Below, piece after piece: positions 25,037 to 33,371 of a stretch of DNA of 64,000 nt. How positions within the stretch are numbered: position 1 is the first letter of the stretch; each line of letters begins with the position of its first letter. The notes under the pieces were generated by a model. It ran no database searches. It was not told the DNA's origin and worked only from the letters and a program-made list of their open reading frames with translations. Position numbers and translations under genes: made by a program. The DNA is taken from contig CAJUIA010000016.1 of assembly GCA_910586485.1 (NCBI GenBank), forward strand, positions 1 to 64,000. The letters are read 5' to 3'. The DNA comes from an uncultured Acetatifactor sp. (lineage in GTDB: Bacteria; Bacillota; Clostridia; Lachnospirales; Lachnospiraceae).

Positions 25037-26038
25037 ATGTCCTACATTGACACTATCAAAGAGAGAGCAAGGCTGGATAAGAAAACCATTGTGCTGCCGG
25101 AATCCAACGATAAGAGGACTCTGCTTGCCGCGGCAAAGATAATGGAAGAAGGGATCGCCGATATTATTATGATCGGCAATGAAGAAAAGATCATGGACGG
25201 CGCCGGCTGGCTGGAGGTGGATTTATCAGGGATCAGGGTAATTGATCCTGCAGTTACCGATAAGCTGGAGGAATATGTAAATCTTTTATATGAAACCAGA
25301 AAGGCAAAGGGCATGACGGTGGAAATGGCCAGAGAAATTCTGTTAAAGGATTATCTGACCTTTGGCATTGTCATGGTTAAGGCCAATGATGCGGACGGCA
25401 TGGTGGCCGGCGCTTGTCATTCCACTGCAGATACCTTAAGGCCGGCACTTCAGATCTTAAAAACGGCTCCCGGAGTCAAGCTGGTTTCCGCGTTTTTTGT
25501 TATGGATACGCAGTTCAAGGATCAGGGAGAGGACGGGACACTTTTGTTTGCGGACTGCGGACTGAATCAGGACCCTACCGCCGAAGAGCTTGCCGCCATT
25601 GCGGACACCTCTTCCAGAAGCTTTAAATCCCTGATTGGACCTAAGCCGGTGATTGCAATGTTAAGCCATTCCACCAAGGGCAGCGCCAAGCATCCGCTGG
25701 TGGACAAGGTGGTGGAAGCTACGAGGATCGCCAGGGAGCAGTATCCTCATCTGACGATTGACGGCGAGCTGCAGACTGACGCGGCTTTGGTTCCCGGTGT
25801 GGCAAAGACAAAGGCTCCCGGCAGCCCTGTGGGCGGCAAGGCAAATGTCTTGATCTTCCCTAATCTGGACGCCGGAAACATCGGGTACAAGCTGGTACAG
25901 AGACTGGGCGGGGCAGATGCTTATGGACCCATGCTGCAGGGTATCGCAAAACCGGTCAACGATTTGTCAAGAGGCTGCTCCTGGCAGGATATTGTAGGTG
26001 TTGTGGCCCTGACGGCGGTACAGGCCCAGCTTGTATAA
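25037..26038 (+). CDS. pta: phosphate acetyltransferase
   Basis: Converts acetyl-CoA and phosphate to acetyl phosphate. The 333 residues correspond to the short, catalytic-domain-only Pta of Firmicutes. Family motifs include VLPESNDKRTL, VAGACHSTADTLRP, the PKPVIAMLSHSTKGSAKHP segment and NVLIFPNLDAGNIGYKL. AAAGGAG precedes the start. With ackA it forms the ATP-yielding acetate branch of fermentation. Confidence 0.97.
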   Translation: MSYIDTIKERARLDKKTIVLPESNDKRTLLAAAKIMEEGIADIIMIGNEEKIMDGAGWLEVDLSGIRVIDPAVTDKLEEYVNLLYETRKAKGMTVEMAREILLKDYLTFGIVMVKANDADGMVAGACHSTADTLRPALQILKTAPGVKLVSAFFVMDTQFKDQGEDGTLLFADCGLNQDPTAEELAAIADTSSRSFKSLIGPKPVIAMLSHSTKGSAKHPLVDKVVEATRIAREQYPHLTIDGELQTDAALVPGVAKTKAPGSPVGGKANVLIFPNLDAGNIGYKLVQRLGGADAYGPMLQGIAKPVNDLSRGCSWQDIVGVVALTAVQAQLV

Positions 26039-26076
26039 GGCGAAAAGGTTAGTGTGAAAGGAAAGGACGGATGAAC

Positions 26077-27270
26077 ATGAAAATATTGGTTATTAACTGC
26101 GGAAGCTCTTCTTTGAAATTCCAGCTCATCGACTCGGAGACGGAAAAATGTCTGGCAAAGGGTCTTTGTGAGAGGATTGGCATTGAGGGAAGTATGATTA
26201 CTTATGCACCGGAGGGCGGAGAAAAGGAAAAGAACGTGACGCCCATGCCGGATCATACCGAGGCTATCCGCCTGGTGCTGGAGGCGCTGACCAATCCGGC
26301 AACCGGCGTGGTAAAGAGCCTGGAAGAGATCGGGGCGGTGGGACACAGAGTGGTTCACGGCGGGGAAAAATTTGCCCGGTCCGTTGTAATAGACGACGAG
26401 GTGATGAAGGCTATTGAAGAGTGCAATGATCTTGCGCCTCTGCACAATCCGGCAAATCTGATTGGCATTAACGCCTGCAGGGCACTGATGCCGAATACCC
26501 CCATGGTGGCTGTGTTTGACACCGCATTTCATCAGACCATGCCGGAGGAGGCTTATATGTACGGTCTGCCTTACGAATATTACAGGAAATATAAAATCAG
26601 GAGATACGGCTTCCACGGGACGAGCCATTCTTATGTATCCCACAGGGCGGCAGAGGTGCTGGGAATGAGTTATGAGAACCTGAAAATCGTGGTCTGCCAT
26701 CTGGGAAACGGGGCCAGCGTATCCGCAGTAAAGCAGGGGCGTTGTATTGACACATCCATGGGCCTGACACCTCTTCAGGGCCTGATCATGGGGACACGTT
26801 CAGGCGATATTGATCCCGCCATCATCGAGTTTCTTGCCCGTAAGGAAAACAAGAGCATTGATGAGATCATGGCAGTGCTGAATAAAAAATCCGGTGTGCT
26901 GGGGCTTTCGGATAATCTTTCTTCCGATTTCCGTGATCTGGAGGAGGGCTATCATAAAGGCGATGAAAACGCTGTTCGTGCGCTGAAGACCTTCTGCTAC
27001 AATGTGGCAAAATATATCGGGGCCTATACTGCCGCAATGAACGGAGTGGATGTAATCTGTTTTACCGCAGGGGTGGGGGAAAACGCTTCCATCGTCCGTA
27101 CCTTTGTCTGCGAATATCTGGGGTATCTGGGGGTGAAGCTTGACCAGGAGGCCAACGGCAAGCGGGGAGAGGATACGGTGATTTCCACTGCTGACAGTAA
27201 GACATCCGTGCTGGTGATCCCCACCAACGAAGAGCTTGCCATTGCCAGAGAAACGGTAAGACTGGTGTAA
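26077..27270 (+). CDS. ackA: acetate kinase
   Basis: Makes ATP and acetate from acetyl phosphate. The N-terminal signature LVINCGSSSLKFQ, the HGGEKF and VFDTAFHQTMP motifs, the GFHGTSHSYVS loop and the TGMxxRSGDxDP-like GTRSGDIDP are intact; the length (397 residues) is typical. ATG 26071 also exists two codons upstream. I chose 26077 because AAAGGA then sits at a normal distance. It lies 38 bp after pta. In many Clostridia yceD would be next; here it is 24 kb away. Confidence 0.97.
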   Translation: MKILVINCGSSSLKFQLIDSETEKCLAKGLCERIGIEGSMITYAPEGGEKEKNVTPMPDHTEAIRLVLEALTNPATGVVKSLEEIGAVGHRVVHGGEKFARSVVIDDEVMKAIEECNDLAPLHNPANLIGINACRALMPNTPMVAVFDTAFHQTMPEEAYMYGLPYEYYRKYKIRRYGFHGTSHSYVSHRAAEVLGMSYENLKIVVCHLGNGASVSAVKQGRCIDTSMGLTPLQGLIMGTRSGDIDPAIIEFLARKENKSIDEIMAVLNKKSGVLGLSDNLSSDFRDLEEGYHKGDENAVRALKTFCYNVAKYIGAYTAAMNGVDVICFTAGVGENASIVRTFVCEYLGYLGVKLDQEANGKRGEDTVISTADSKTSVLVIPTNEELAIARETVRLV

Positions 27271-27432
27271 AAATCATAAAATCTTAATATTTTATTCAGG
27301 ATATATATGGAAACCGGATACATTTTTGTGCCATAATAAATGACAGAGACAAAAGCAGTCGAAAGGCCCGCCATATCGCAAAGGCGGAGCAAAAGCATTT
27401 CGGATAACATCACAAGAGGAAGGCACAAGGAT

Positions 27433-28578
27433 ATGCGGAATAAGAAAAAAGGCAAGGGGCAAAACAGGCGGAAGGGCTTTATCTTACTGGGACTATGCGT
27501 GTGTTCAATGCTGCTGGCAGTTACCTGTTTGATAAATCTGTCAGGGCTGCAAAAGGATCTGAGAGAGCTGGACAGGCAGTTGAACGGGAAAAAGGGAGAA
27601 GTTTCGGTAACCGGTGCGGTATGGAATGTAAATGGGGCACCGGAAGGCAGGACGGTGGAAATCCTGCCGGAGAATGCCGGAGGACAGGCAGGCGATAGGC
27701 AGTCGGATGATGCCGATGGGCAGGGAAGTAACGGACAGCGGGAAAATGGTGGTGAAGTACGGGATATTACGGATTCGTGCGAGAGCTATCCGGATCAGTG
27801 TGCCCTTGAGTATGTGGAAAGTCCTGAGAAGAGAAGTAAGCGGGAAGTGCTGGAGCGGCTGCGGGAGCTGGGAGAAGACAGCGAGATGATTGCGGGTATT
27901 CTGGAGCGGCATTTGGATTATCCGGACAAGCTTCTGGAGGCTTTGGCCAATAATCCGGAAATGGCAGATTTTGCATCCCGCTGGGACGGACCGAAGCGGA
28001 AGGCGGCAGGAGGGCTGACAGACGGCGAGAAGGAACAGGATTATCCTCTGTTTTTGCAGTGGGATCCCAGATGGGGCTATGTGGAATACGGAGATAAGAG
28101 CTGTATCGGTCTTTCGGGATGCGGTCCCACATGCCTTTCCATGGCACTTTATTACCTGACGGGTGATGAAAGTATTACTCCCGACCGGGTGGGAAATTAC
28201 AGTATGGAGAACGGATGCTACATATCGGGAGTGGGAACGGCCTGGGCGCTGATGGAAGAGATGCCGTCGGAATACGGAATCCGGGTGCGGCAGCCAAAGG
28301 CGTCTGAGAGTGAGATGAAGACGGTGTTGGATGACGGGGAGATTATTATTCTTTCCATGGGCCCCGGCTATTTTACGGCGGCAGGTCATTTTATTGTTGT
28401 TTATGGATATGACGAGGGGGGATTTTCGGTCAATGACCCTAACTGCGTGGCGCGAAGCAGACGTAAGTGGAGCTATGATGAGCTGGAAGGACAGATTAAG
28501 AATATGTGGGTCTTTTCCAGAGGAAATACGCCGGTGCATTATTACGGAGATACTGGTGTAGTGGAGAGCGTCAGATGA
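27433..28578 (+). CDS. membrane-anchored C39-like (peptidase_C39_2) cysteine peptidase
   Basis: A 381-residue protein with a short basic N terminus, one transmembrane helix (about 15-36), a variable polar spacer, then a C39-type papain-like domain from about 205. The catalytic Cys is C230 in GLSGCGPTCLSM, the His is H319 in AAGHFIVVYGY and SVNDPN supplies the Asp/Asn. LQWDPRWG is the usual opening of this family. It should face the outside; substrates are unknown, and there is no bacteriocin exporter next to it. An in-frame extension to 27340 is possible, but ATG 27433 leads straight into the signal anchor. Confidence 0.83.
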   Translation: MRNKKKGKGQNRRKGFILLGLCVCSMLLAVTCLINLSGLQKDLRELDRQLNGKKGEVSVTGAVWNVNGAPEGRTVEILPENAGGQAGDRQSDDADGQGSNGQRENGGEVRDITDSCESYPDQCALEYVESPEKRSKREVLERLRELGEDSEMIAGILERHLDYPDKLLEALANNPEMADFASRWDGPKRKAAGGLTDGEKEQDYPLFLQWDPRWGYVEYGDKSCIGLSGCGPTCLSMALYYLTGDESITPDRVGNYSMENGCYISGVGTAWALMEEMPSEYGIRVRQPKASESEMKTVLDDGEIIILSMGPGYFTAAGHFIVVYGYDEGGFSVNDPNCVARSRRKWSYDELEGQIKNMWVFSRGNTPVHYYGDTGVVESVR

Positions 28579-28665
28579 GTCTGTTTCATGGGAAGTCAGC
28601 TTGAAAAGTACTTCTAATTTTCATCCGGATTATAGTTACTGCAAAGTCGCGACATGGAGGTTTGT

Positions 28666-29535
28666 ATGATACTGGCTGTTTTGGCGGATATTCACGGAAA
28701 TATTACTTCCTTTCGGGAATGTACTGCGTATGCGTTATCCAGGGGCATTACCAAATTTATCATTTTGGGGGATTATTCGGGTGAACTTCCCTGTTTGCGG
28801 GAGACCCTGGATTATCTGTATGAGCTGCAAAGTAAGTATACCTGTTACTGTATTCGGGGAAACAGGGAAGAATATATGCTTAATTATCGGAATATGGGTG
28901 AGGCGGGATATAAAAAGGGCAACTCCGCGTCAGGGTGCCTGCTTTATGCTTATGAGCAGCTGACGGGGCGGGATCTGGAATTCTTCAAAAGTCTGCCCAT
29001 AAGTCAGATCCTTTCCTTTTCCGGGCTTCCGACCTTGACCATCTGTCACGGTTCTCCCCGCAGGGTAAACGAGAAGCTGCTGCCGGGCGGGAAGGCCGTT
29101 CGGGAAGTGGCGGAAAGCGAGAGCAGTCCTTATATACTGTGCGGACATACCCATGTACAGGGCGAGATCTGCTGTCAGGGGAAAAAGATATGGAACCCAG
29201 GCTCGGTGGGCGTGCCCATCTGCAGCGGCGGACAGGCTCAGTTTATGATTCTTGAAGGCGCAGATGGAGACTGGGGGCGAGAGTTTGTCAGCCTTCCGTA
29301 TGATACGGAAGAGGCCGTCCGGCAGATCGGGGTGTCTGGACTGGATGCCTATGCGCCGTACTGGTGCGAGGTTACCGGGTACATGCTGAAAGGTGTGGCC
29401 ATCGACCATGCAGACGTGCTTGACCGGGCCATGGAGCTGTGCCGGCAGAAAACAGGGCAGTGCATATGGCCGGAAATACCGGAGGAATGCTGGGAGCGGG
29501 CTGTCCGGGAGCTGCTGCCGGGGGACGCCGTGTGA
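28666..29535 (+). CDS. calcineurin-like metallophosphoesterase
   Basis: A 289-residue phosphoesterase with the five blocks of the family: DIHGN (8-12), ILGDYSGE, GNREEY, CHGSPR and GHTHVQG. The core resembles YfcE/MJ0936-type single-domain phosphodiesterases, with a C-terminal extension of about 90 residues. The substrate is unknown. ATG 28666 is used because GGAGG lies 5 nt upstream; the ATG at 28654 overlaps that site. Confidence 0.85.
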   Translation: MILAVLADIHGNITSFRECTAYALSRGITKFIILGDYSGELPCLRETLDYLYELQSKYTCYCIRGNREEYMLNYRNMGEAGYKKGNSASGCLLYAYEQLTGRDLEFFKSLPISQILSFSGLPTLTICHGSPRRVNEKLLPGGKAVREVAESESSPYILCGHTHVQGEICCQGKKIWNPGSVGVPICSGGQAQFMILEGADGDWGREFVSLPYDTEEAVRQIGVSGLDAYAPYWCEVTGYMLKGVAIDHADVLDRAMELCRQKTGQCIWPEIPEECWERAVRELLPGDAV

Positions 29536-29578
29536 AAAGAAAAAGTGAAAGCGGCAATTTTTTACCAAAAATGAGATC

Positions 29579-29641
29579 ATACCTCTTGAGTAGATGATGG
29601 GAATTTAGAAATAACCAAAATCTGCCTGAGAGGTATTTTTA
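29579..29641 (+). terminator. probable terminator after the phosphoesterase gene
   Basis: ATACCTCT at 29579-29586 pairs with AGAGGTAT at 29629-29636, followed by TTTTT. The loop is unusually long (42 nt), so confidence is moderate. Confidence 0.45.
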
Positions 29642-29718
29642 TGGCTGCATTTCCACATATGCCGGAACGCAGGAAAGGTATTTTGCGCCAGTCTGGGAAG
29701 GCAATTTTGTACAAATAC

Positions 29719-29772
29719 TTGACGGATTTTTATTGTTTGTTATAATAGTGGTGAGGGATATGACTACTATAA
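29719..29772 (+). promoter_or_regulatory. promoter and overlapping operator of the trmB-MFS-SGNH operon
   Basis: TTGACG at 29719-29724 and TATAAT at 29741-29746 (16-bp spacing) form the promoter. An inverted repeat, TTATAATAGT at 29740-29749 and ACTACTATAA at 29763-29772 (9 of 10 positions complementary, 13-bp spacer), overlaps the -10 box. This is a good candidate for autoregulation by the TrmB protein encoded 15 bp downstream. Confidence 0.6.
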
Positions 29773-29786
29773 GAAAGTGAGCGGTT

Positions 29787-30644
29787 ATGTTAGAAGGTTT
29801 GGGTTTTTCTCAGAATGAGGAAAAGGTCTATACGACCCTTTTGCGGAACAAAATGTTAAACGGCTACGAGATTGCCAAGTTATCCGGGGTTTCGAGGTCT
29901 TTGGTGTATGAAGTGGTCAACCGTCTGGTAGGGAAGGGGATCCTGATTCGGCTGGAGGGGGAGCCGAATTATTATATACCTCTGGAATATGATAAGCTGA
30001 TTGCCCGGATGAAAAAGGAAAGCGAGGAAGCGATTGATAGGGCGGAGGAATTTCTGAAAGGTCTGGCTGACGGGGAAGAAAACGGGGATTATGTGTTGAA
30101 TATAGTGGGCTATGACAAATTCCTCAAAAAGGCGGCAGCGCTGATCGACGGAGCAGCAGGGGAGATTTCTCTTTCCATCTGGCAGAATGAATTTGAGTTT
30201 TTGCATGGAGCTCTGGAGAATGCCGTAAAGAGAGGCGTTAAAGTCTATATTTTTACCTTTGAGAAAATAGATTTGGAGGGCGCGGTTATCTTTTCCTATC
30301 GGCTTGGCGATGCTTCCAGGCTGTTTCCTTATCGGAGGATGACCCTGATTGTTGACGGCGTTCAGTGCTTGAACGGGGAAAGCGGCGGGGCCGGGGCCAG
30401 GGATATTTATACCTGTACCGGTAATCATGCCGTTGTTTCGCTGGCGACAGATGAAATTGTCTTAAATATATTCTGGTATAAATATATGGAAAAGCATGGC
30501 CTGCTCTGCGGCAGGAATTCAAGTGAAGGATTCCTGCAGGTGATTCAAAATCTGGCAGAAGAACTGGAGATCACGGAGGATATGACAAAGAATTTCATGG
30601 TGTACGATTTTCAAAGGAGGAAGGGAAAAGATGAAGAACGTTGA
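29787..30644 (+). CDS. TrmB family transcriptional regulator
   Basis: A 285-residue regulator. Residues 1-75 are a winged helix-turn-helix (GYEIAKLSGVSRSLVYEVVNRLVGKGIL). The rest contains the PLD-like effector region of TrmB proteins (SLSIWQNEFEFLHGALENAVKRGVKVYIFTF), which in characterised members binds sugars. Its stop overlaps the MFS gene by 14 bp. It probably senses the transported compound. Confidence 0.88.
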   Translation: MLEGLGFSQNEEKVYTTLLRNKMLNGYEIAKLSGVSRSLVYEVVNRLVGKGILIRLEGEPNYYIPLEYDKLIARMKKESEEAIDRAEEFLKGLADGEENGDYVLNIVGYDKFLKKAAALIDGAAGEISLSIWQNEFEFLHGALENAVKRGVKVYIFTFEKIDLEGAVIFSYRLGDASRLFPYRRMTLIVDGVQCLNGESGGAGARDIYTCTGNHAVVSLATDEIVLNIFWYKYMEKHGLLCGRNSSEGFLQVIQNLAEELEITEDMTKNFMVYDFQRRKGKDEER

Positions 30645-32052
30645 AGTCATGAAAGAGCGGGAAGCGAGAGAACTGATCCGCAGGGAAAAGCAGCTTCAGT
30701 CAAGAAGTAACCGATTTTATATGCTGTATCTTTTTATGGTGCTGTCTTTGATTTACATTATTGACGAGATAGCGTCCACGATTTCCATTCAGTTTCAATC
30801 TAACATTATTAACGAATTTTTTGTGCAGAACATGGGGATGGAGTATGGCGAAGGCCTGTCCCTGTCCTCAGCCCTGGGCTTTATTACCTACCCGGTGACG
30901 CTGCTGATCGTATTTTACCGTCCGCTGGCGGACCGATTTGGCAGGAAGCCCTTTTTGGTTATTAACACCTTTATGATGGGACTGGGTCTGTTTCTGGTCT
31001 ATCTCTCCGACAATATTATTGTTTACATGGTAGGCGGTACGCTTATGGGCTTCATGGTTTCTCATGACATGCAGTGCGTTTACATTTTGGAATGCTCCAG
31101 TGAGAAGAACCGCGCGCGCAATTATGCGCTGATAAAAGCTGTGGCTATATTGGGAACACTGCTCATTCCTTTGCTGCGGGAGACGCTGATGCAGAATCAG
31201 AGCGAACGCTGGCATCTGGTATATCTGGTGCCTGCTATTCTTGGTTTTGTCCTTTCCCTGGCGGCGCTGCTCTTTGCGAAGGAGACCAATACCTTTCTGG
31301 TCAACAGGGTGAAATATCTGAAAACTTCGCCGGAGGACAGGGAAAAACAGACCAGGGATGAGAAAAACAGCAATGCCCAGGGCGGTATAATCAATGCTGT
31401 AAAATTTGCCTTTAAGCATCGACAGTTAAGATTCCTGATGCTGGCATGTTGTTTATTTTATTCCGCGTCTCTTGCCACGGCAACTTACAATACAGTTATG
31501 AAGGAAGCGGCGCTGATGACGGAGGAAGCCATTACGCTGGCACTGTATTTTTACCCGCTGGGAAATGCTCTGATGACATTTGCGGCTGGACTTGTCTCAG
31601 ACCGGTTCGGCAGGAAAATCACGATTATTGCCATGTCCTGCTCGGCGGTGCTCTGTTACGGAACGTTTATTGCCAGTTCCATGCTGGACTGGACGCCGGT
31701 ACTGACAGGCTTTGCCATCGGCGGCTTTATGGGCAGCTATTGGGGGGCGGGAGATACCATCGGCGGCATTATGTTTTCGGAATCTTCACCGACAAATCTG
31801 CGTTCTTCCGTAACGGTGATCAATACTCTGCTCAACGGGATTATCGGCGGACTGGCGACGATTGTGACGATTGTGCTGCTGCCGTTGATCCCTAAGGAAA
31901 CCTTTGGTTACATGTATCTCGGATTGACCATTCCGGGGTTGATCGGGGCAATTCTGATCATCTGGAAGTTTGTCGGGGAAACCCGCGGCCTGGATTTAAA
32001 AAAGGTTACCGGCGCGGAATGGGACAAAACAAATAACAGGAGGGCAAAATGA
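30631..32052 (+). CDS. major facilitator superfamily transporter
   Basis: A 473-residue, about 12-helix MFS permease. Motif A appears twice, as DRFGRKPFL in the first half and DRFGRKITI in the second. A soluble N-terminal stretch of about 25 residues and a charged central loop (KTSPEDREKQTRDEKNSN) are visible. The layout is closest to sugar/organic-acid symporters, but the substrate cannot be read. AAGGAGGAAGG precedes the start. It is the middle gene of trmB-MFS-SGNH. Confidence 0.87.
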   Translation: MKNVEVMKEREARELIRREKQLQSRSNRFYMLYLFMVLSLIYIIDEIASTISIQFQSNIINEFFVQNMGMEYGEGLSLSSALGFITYPVTLLIVFYRPLADRFGRKPFLVINTFMMGLGLFLVYLSDNIIVYMVGGTLMGFMVSHDMQCVYILECSSEKNRARNYALIKAVAILGTLLIPLLRETLMQNQSERWHLVYLVPAILGFVLSLAALLFAKETNTFLVNRVKYLKTSPEDREKQTRDEKNSNAQGGIINAVKFAFKHRQLRFLMLACCLFYSASLATATYNTVMKEAALMTEEAITLALYFYPLGNALMTFAAGLVSDRFGRKITIIAMSCSAVLCYGTFIASSMLDWTPVLTGFAIGGFMGSYWGAGDTIGGIMFSESSPTNLRSSVTVINTLLNGIIGGLATIVTIVLLPLIPKETFGYMYLGLTIPGLIGAILIIWKFVGETRGLDLKKVTGAEWDKTNNRRAK

Positions 32053-32822
32053 ATCTGGATTTATTTACATTGACACCAGGGGAAAAGCCTCTGGACAATC
32101 TGAAGGCGGCCTGCGGGTTTGCGGGCATTTTTAAAGAAATCGGGGTAATCGGTGATTCTCTGTCATCGGGAGAATTTGAATCTCATGATGAGGATGGAAA
32201 TATTATCTATCATGATATGTATGAGTACTCCTGGCCTGCGGTGCTGGAACGACTGACAGGAACTGTGTATCATAATTATTCCAGGGGCGGTATGACAGCC
32301 AGAGAATTTTATGAGAGCTGGGCCGACAAAAATGATTTCTGGCAATGGAATCAGGCATATATTATAGCTTTGGGAAATAATGACGTTTTTGTATGCGGCC
32401 ATCCCGTCGGCAGTGTGGAAGATATTCATCCGGAGGAGCCGGAAAGCAATCCGGATACTTTTTTTGGAAATATAGGGCGCATTGTTTCCAAACTGAAAAG
32501 AATGGAGAAGGACGCCAGGATTTTTTTGGTATCCATGCAGAGGCGGGGGGAAGAGGCGGGAGATCCGGTTATTTGTGGGATTGCAGATGAAATGAAAAAA
32601 ATGTGCCGGCTGTTTTCATTTACCTATTTGATTGACATGGCTCATGACGGACCGGTTTATGATGAGGAAATGAGGAAAACCTTTGCGCTGGGCTTTCATC
32701 CTAATGCAATGGGGTATTACAGCTATGGGCTGATGGTGGGAAATTATATTGACTATTTGATTCGGAAGAATCCGGAAGACTTTTTTGAGGTGCCGTTCAT
32801 CGGGAAGGGATTCAGAAAATAA
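32049..32822 (+). CDS. SGNH/GDSL hydrolase
   Basis: A 257-residue SGNH-type esterase. Block I has the Ser in VIGDSLSSGE (about 36), block II a Gly in SRGGMTA, block III the Asn in LGNNDVF and block V D-x-x-H near GFHPNAMGY. No signal peptide is seen, so it is cytoplasmic. Its ATG overlaps the MFS stop (ATGA). Together with the transporter this suggests import of an acylated (for example acetylated) glycan or similar ester that is cleaved inside the cell. Confidence 0.83.
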   Translation: MNLDLFTLTPGEKPLDNLKAACGFAGIFKEIGVIGDSLSSGEFESHDEDGNIIYHDMYEYSWPAVLERLTGTVYHNYSRGGMTAREFYESWADKNDFWQWNQAYIIALGNNDVFVCGHPVGSVEDIHPEEPESNPDTFFGNIGRIVSKLKRMEKDARIFLVSMQRRGEEAGDPVICGIADEMKKMCRLFSFTYLIDMAHDGPVYDEEMRKTFALGFHPNAMGYYSYGLMVGNYIDYLIRKNPEDFFEVPFIGKGFRK

Positions 32823-32842
32823 ATTTTTCTGCAAATAAGTAC

Positions 32843-32871
32843 TTGACACATTTTTAAGTGTGGAGTAAGAT
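32843..32871 (+). promoter_or_regulatory. promoter of the trp operon
   Basis: A perfect TTGACA at 32843-32848 and TAAGAT at 32866-32871 with 17-bp spacing, placing the transcript start near 32878. Confidence 0.8.
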
Positions 32872-32877
32872 GTTAAA

Positions 32878-33272
32878 AATGAATAGCAGACATAAACCGT
32901 AGATGTGGAGATAAAAACGGTGCGGCTTTACCGATAGGAAAACGGGAGGGCTGCCGCCGGTCGTTACTGCAGGATATTTGTTTTGTAACGACTTGGTGCG
33001 TGCACTTACAGAGAGACCGGAGGCTGAGAAAGGTCGGAACGCAGGCTGTTAAATGGACCACGGAGGGCGCGGCGAAAAGAAAACGGGGATTTAATCTGAT
33101 TTTCTGAGTATACTGCGACGTGAGGCACGCGTGAGGTGGCAGGGATATAATGGTACACTTTATGTACATAGTATCTTAAGAGAGCGTCTTATTAGACGAA
33201 GCAAGGTGGCACCGCGGGGAAATTGTATTCTCGTCCTTGGCAGAACAAAATGATTCTGCCAGGGACTTTTTT
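32878..33272 (+). promoter_or_regulatory. T-box riboswitch, tRNA-Trp specific, with extra 5' structured leader
   Basis: The T-box sequence AAGGTGGCACCGCGG is at 33203-33217. The terminator follows: GTCCTTGGCAGAA (33233-33245) pairs with TTCTGCCAGGGAC (33254-33266), then six T. Stem I landmarks are AGAGA near 33010, the distal GGCTGAGAAAGGTC and the specifier TGG at 33054-33056 (Trp codon, in TTAAATGGACC). Uncharged tRNA-Trp should stabilise the antiterminator and switch on the trp genes. About 100 nt precede stem I and contain an extra perfect 8-bp hairpin, GTCGTTAC (32960-32967) with GTAACGAC (32985-32992). Confidence 0.92.
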
Positions 33273-33371
33273 GCGTGGATAAACGGAATCAGGTCTGAAG
33301 GGAAGCCGTTCGAACCTGTTTACGTGAATACAGCAGGAAGCCAGGCCGCAGACAGGAAAGGAGATTTGCTC

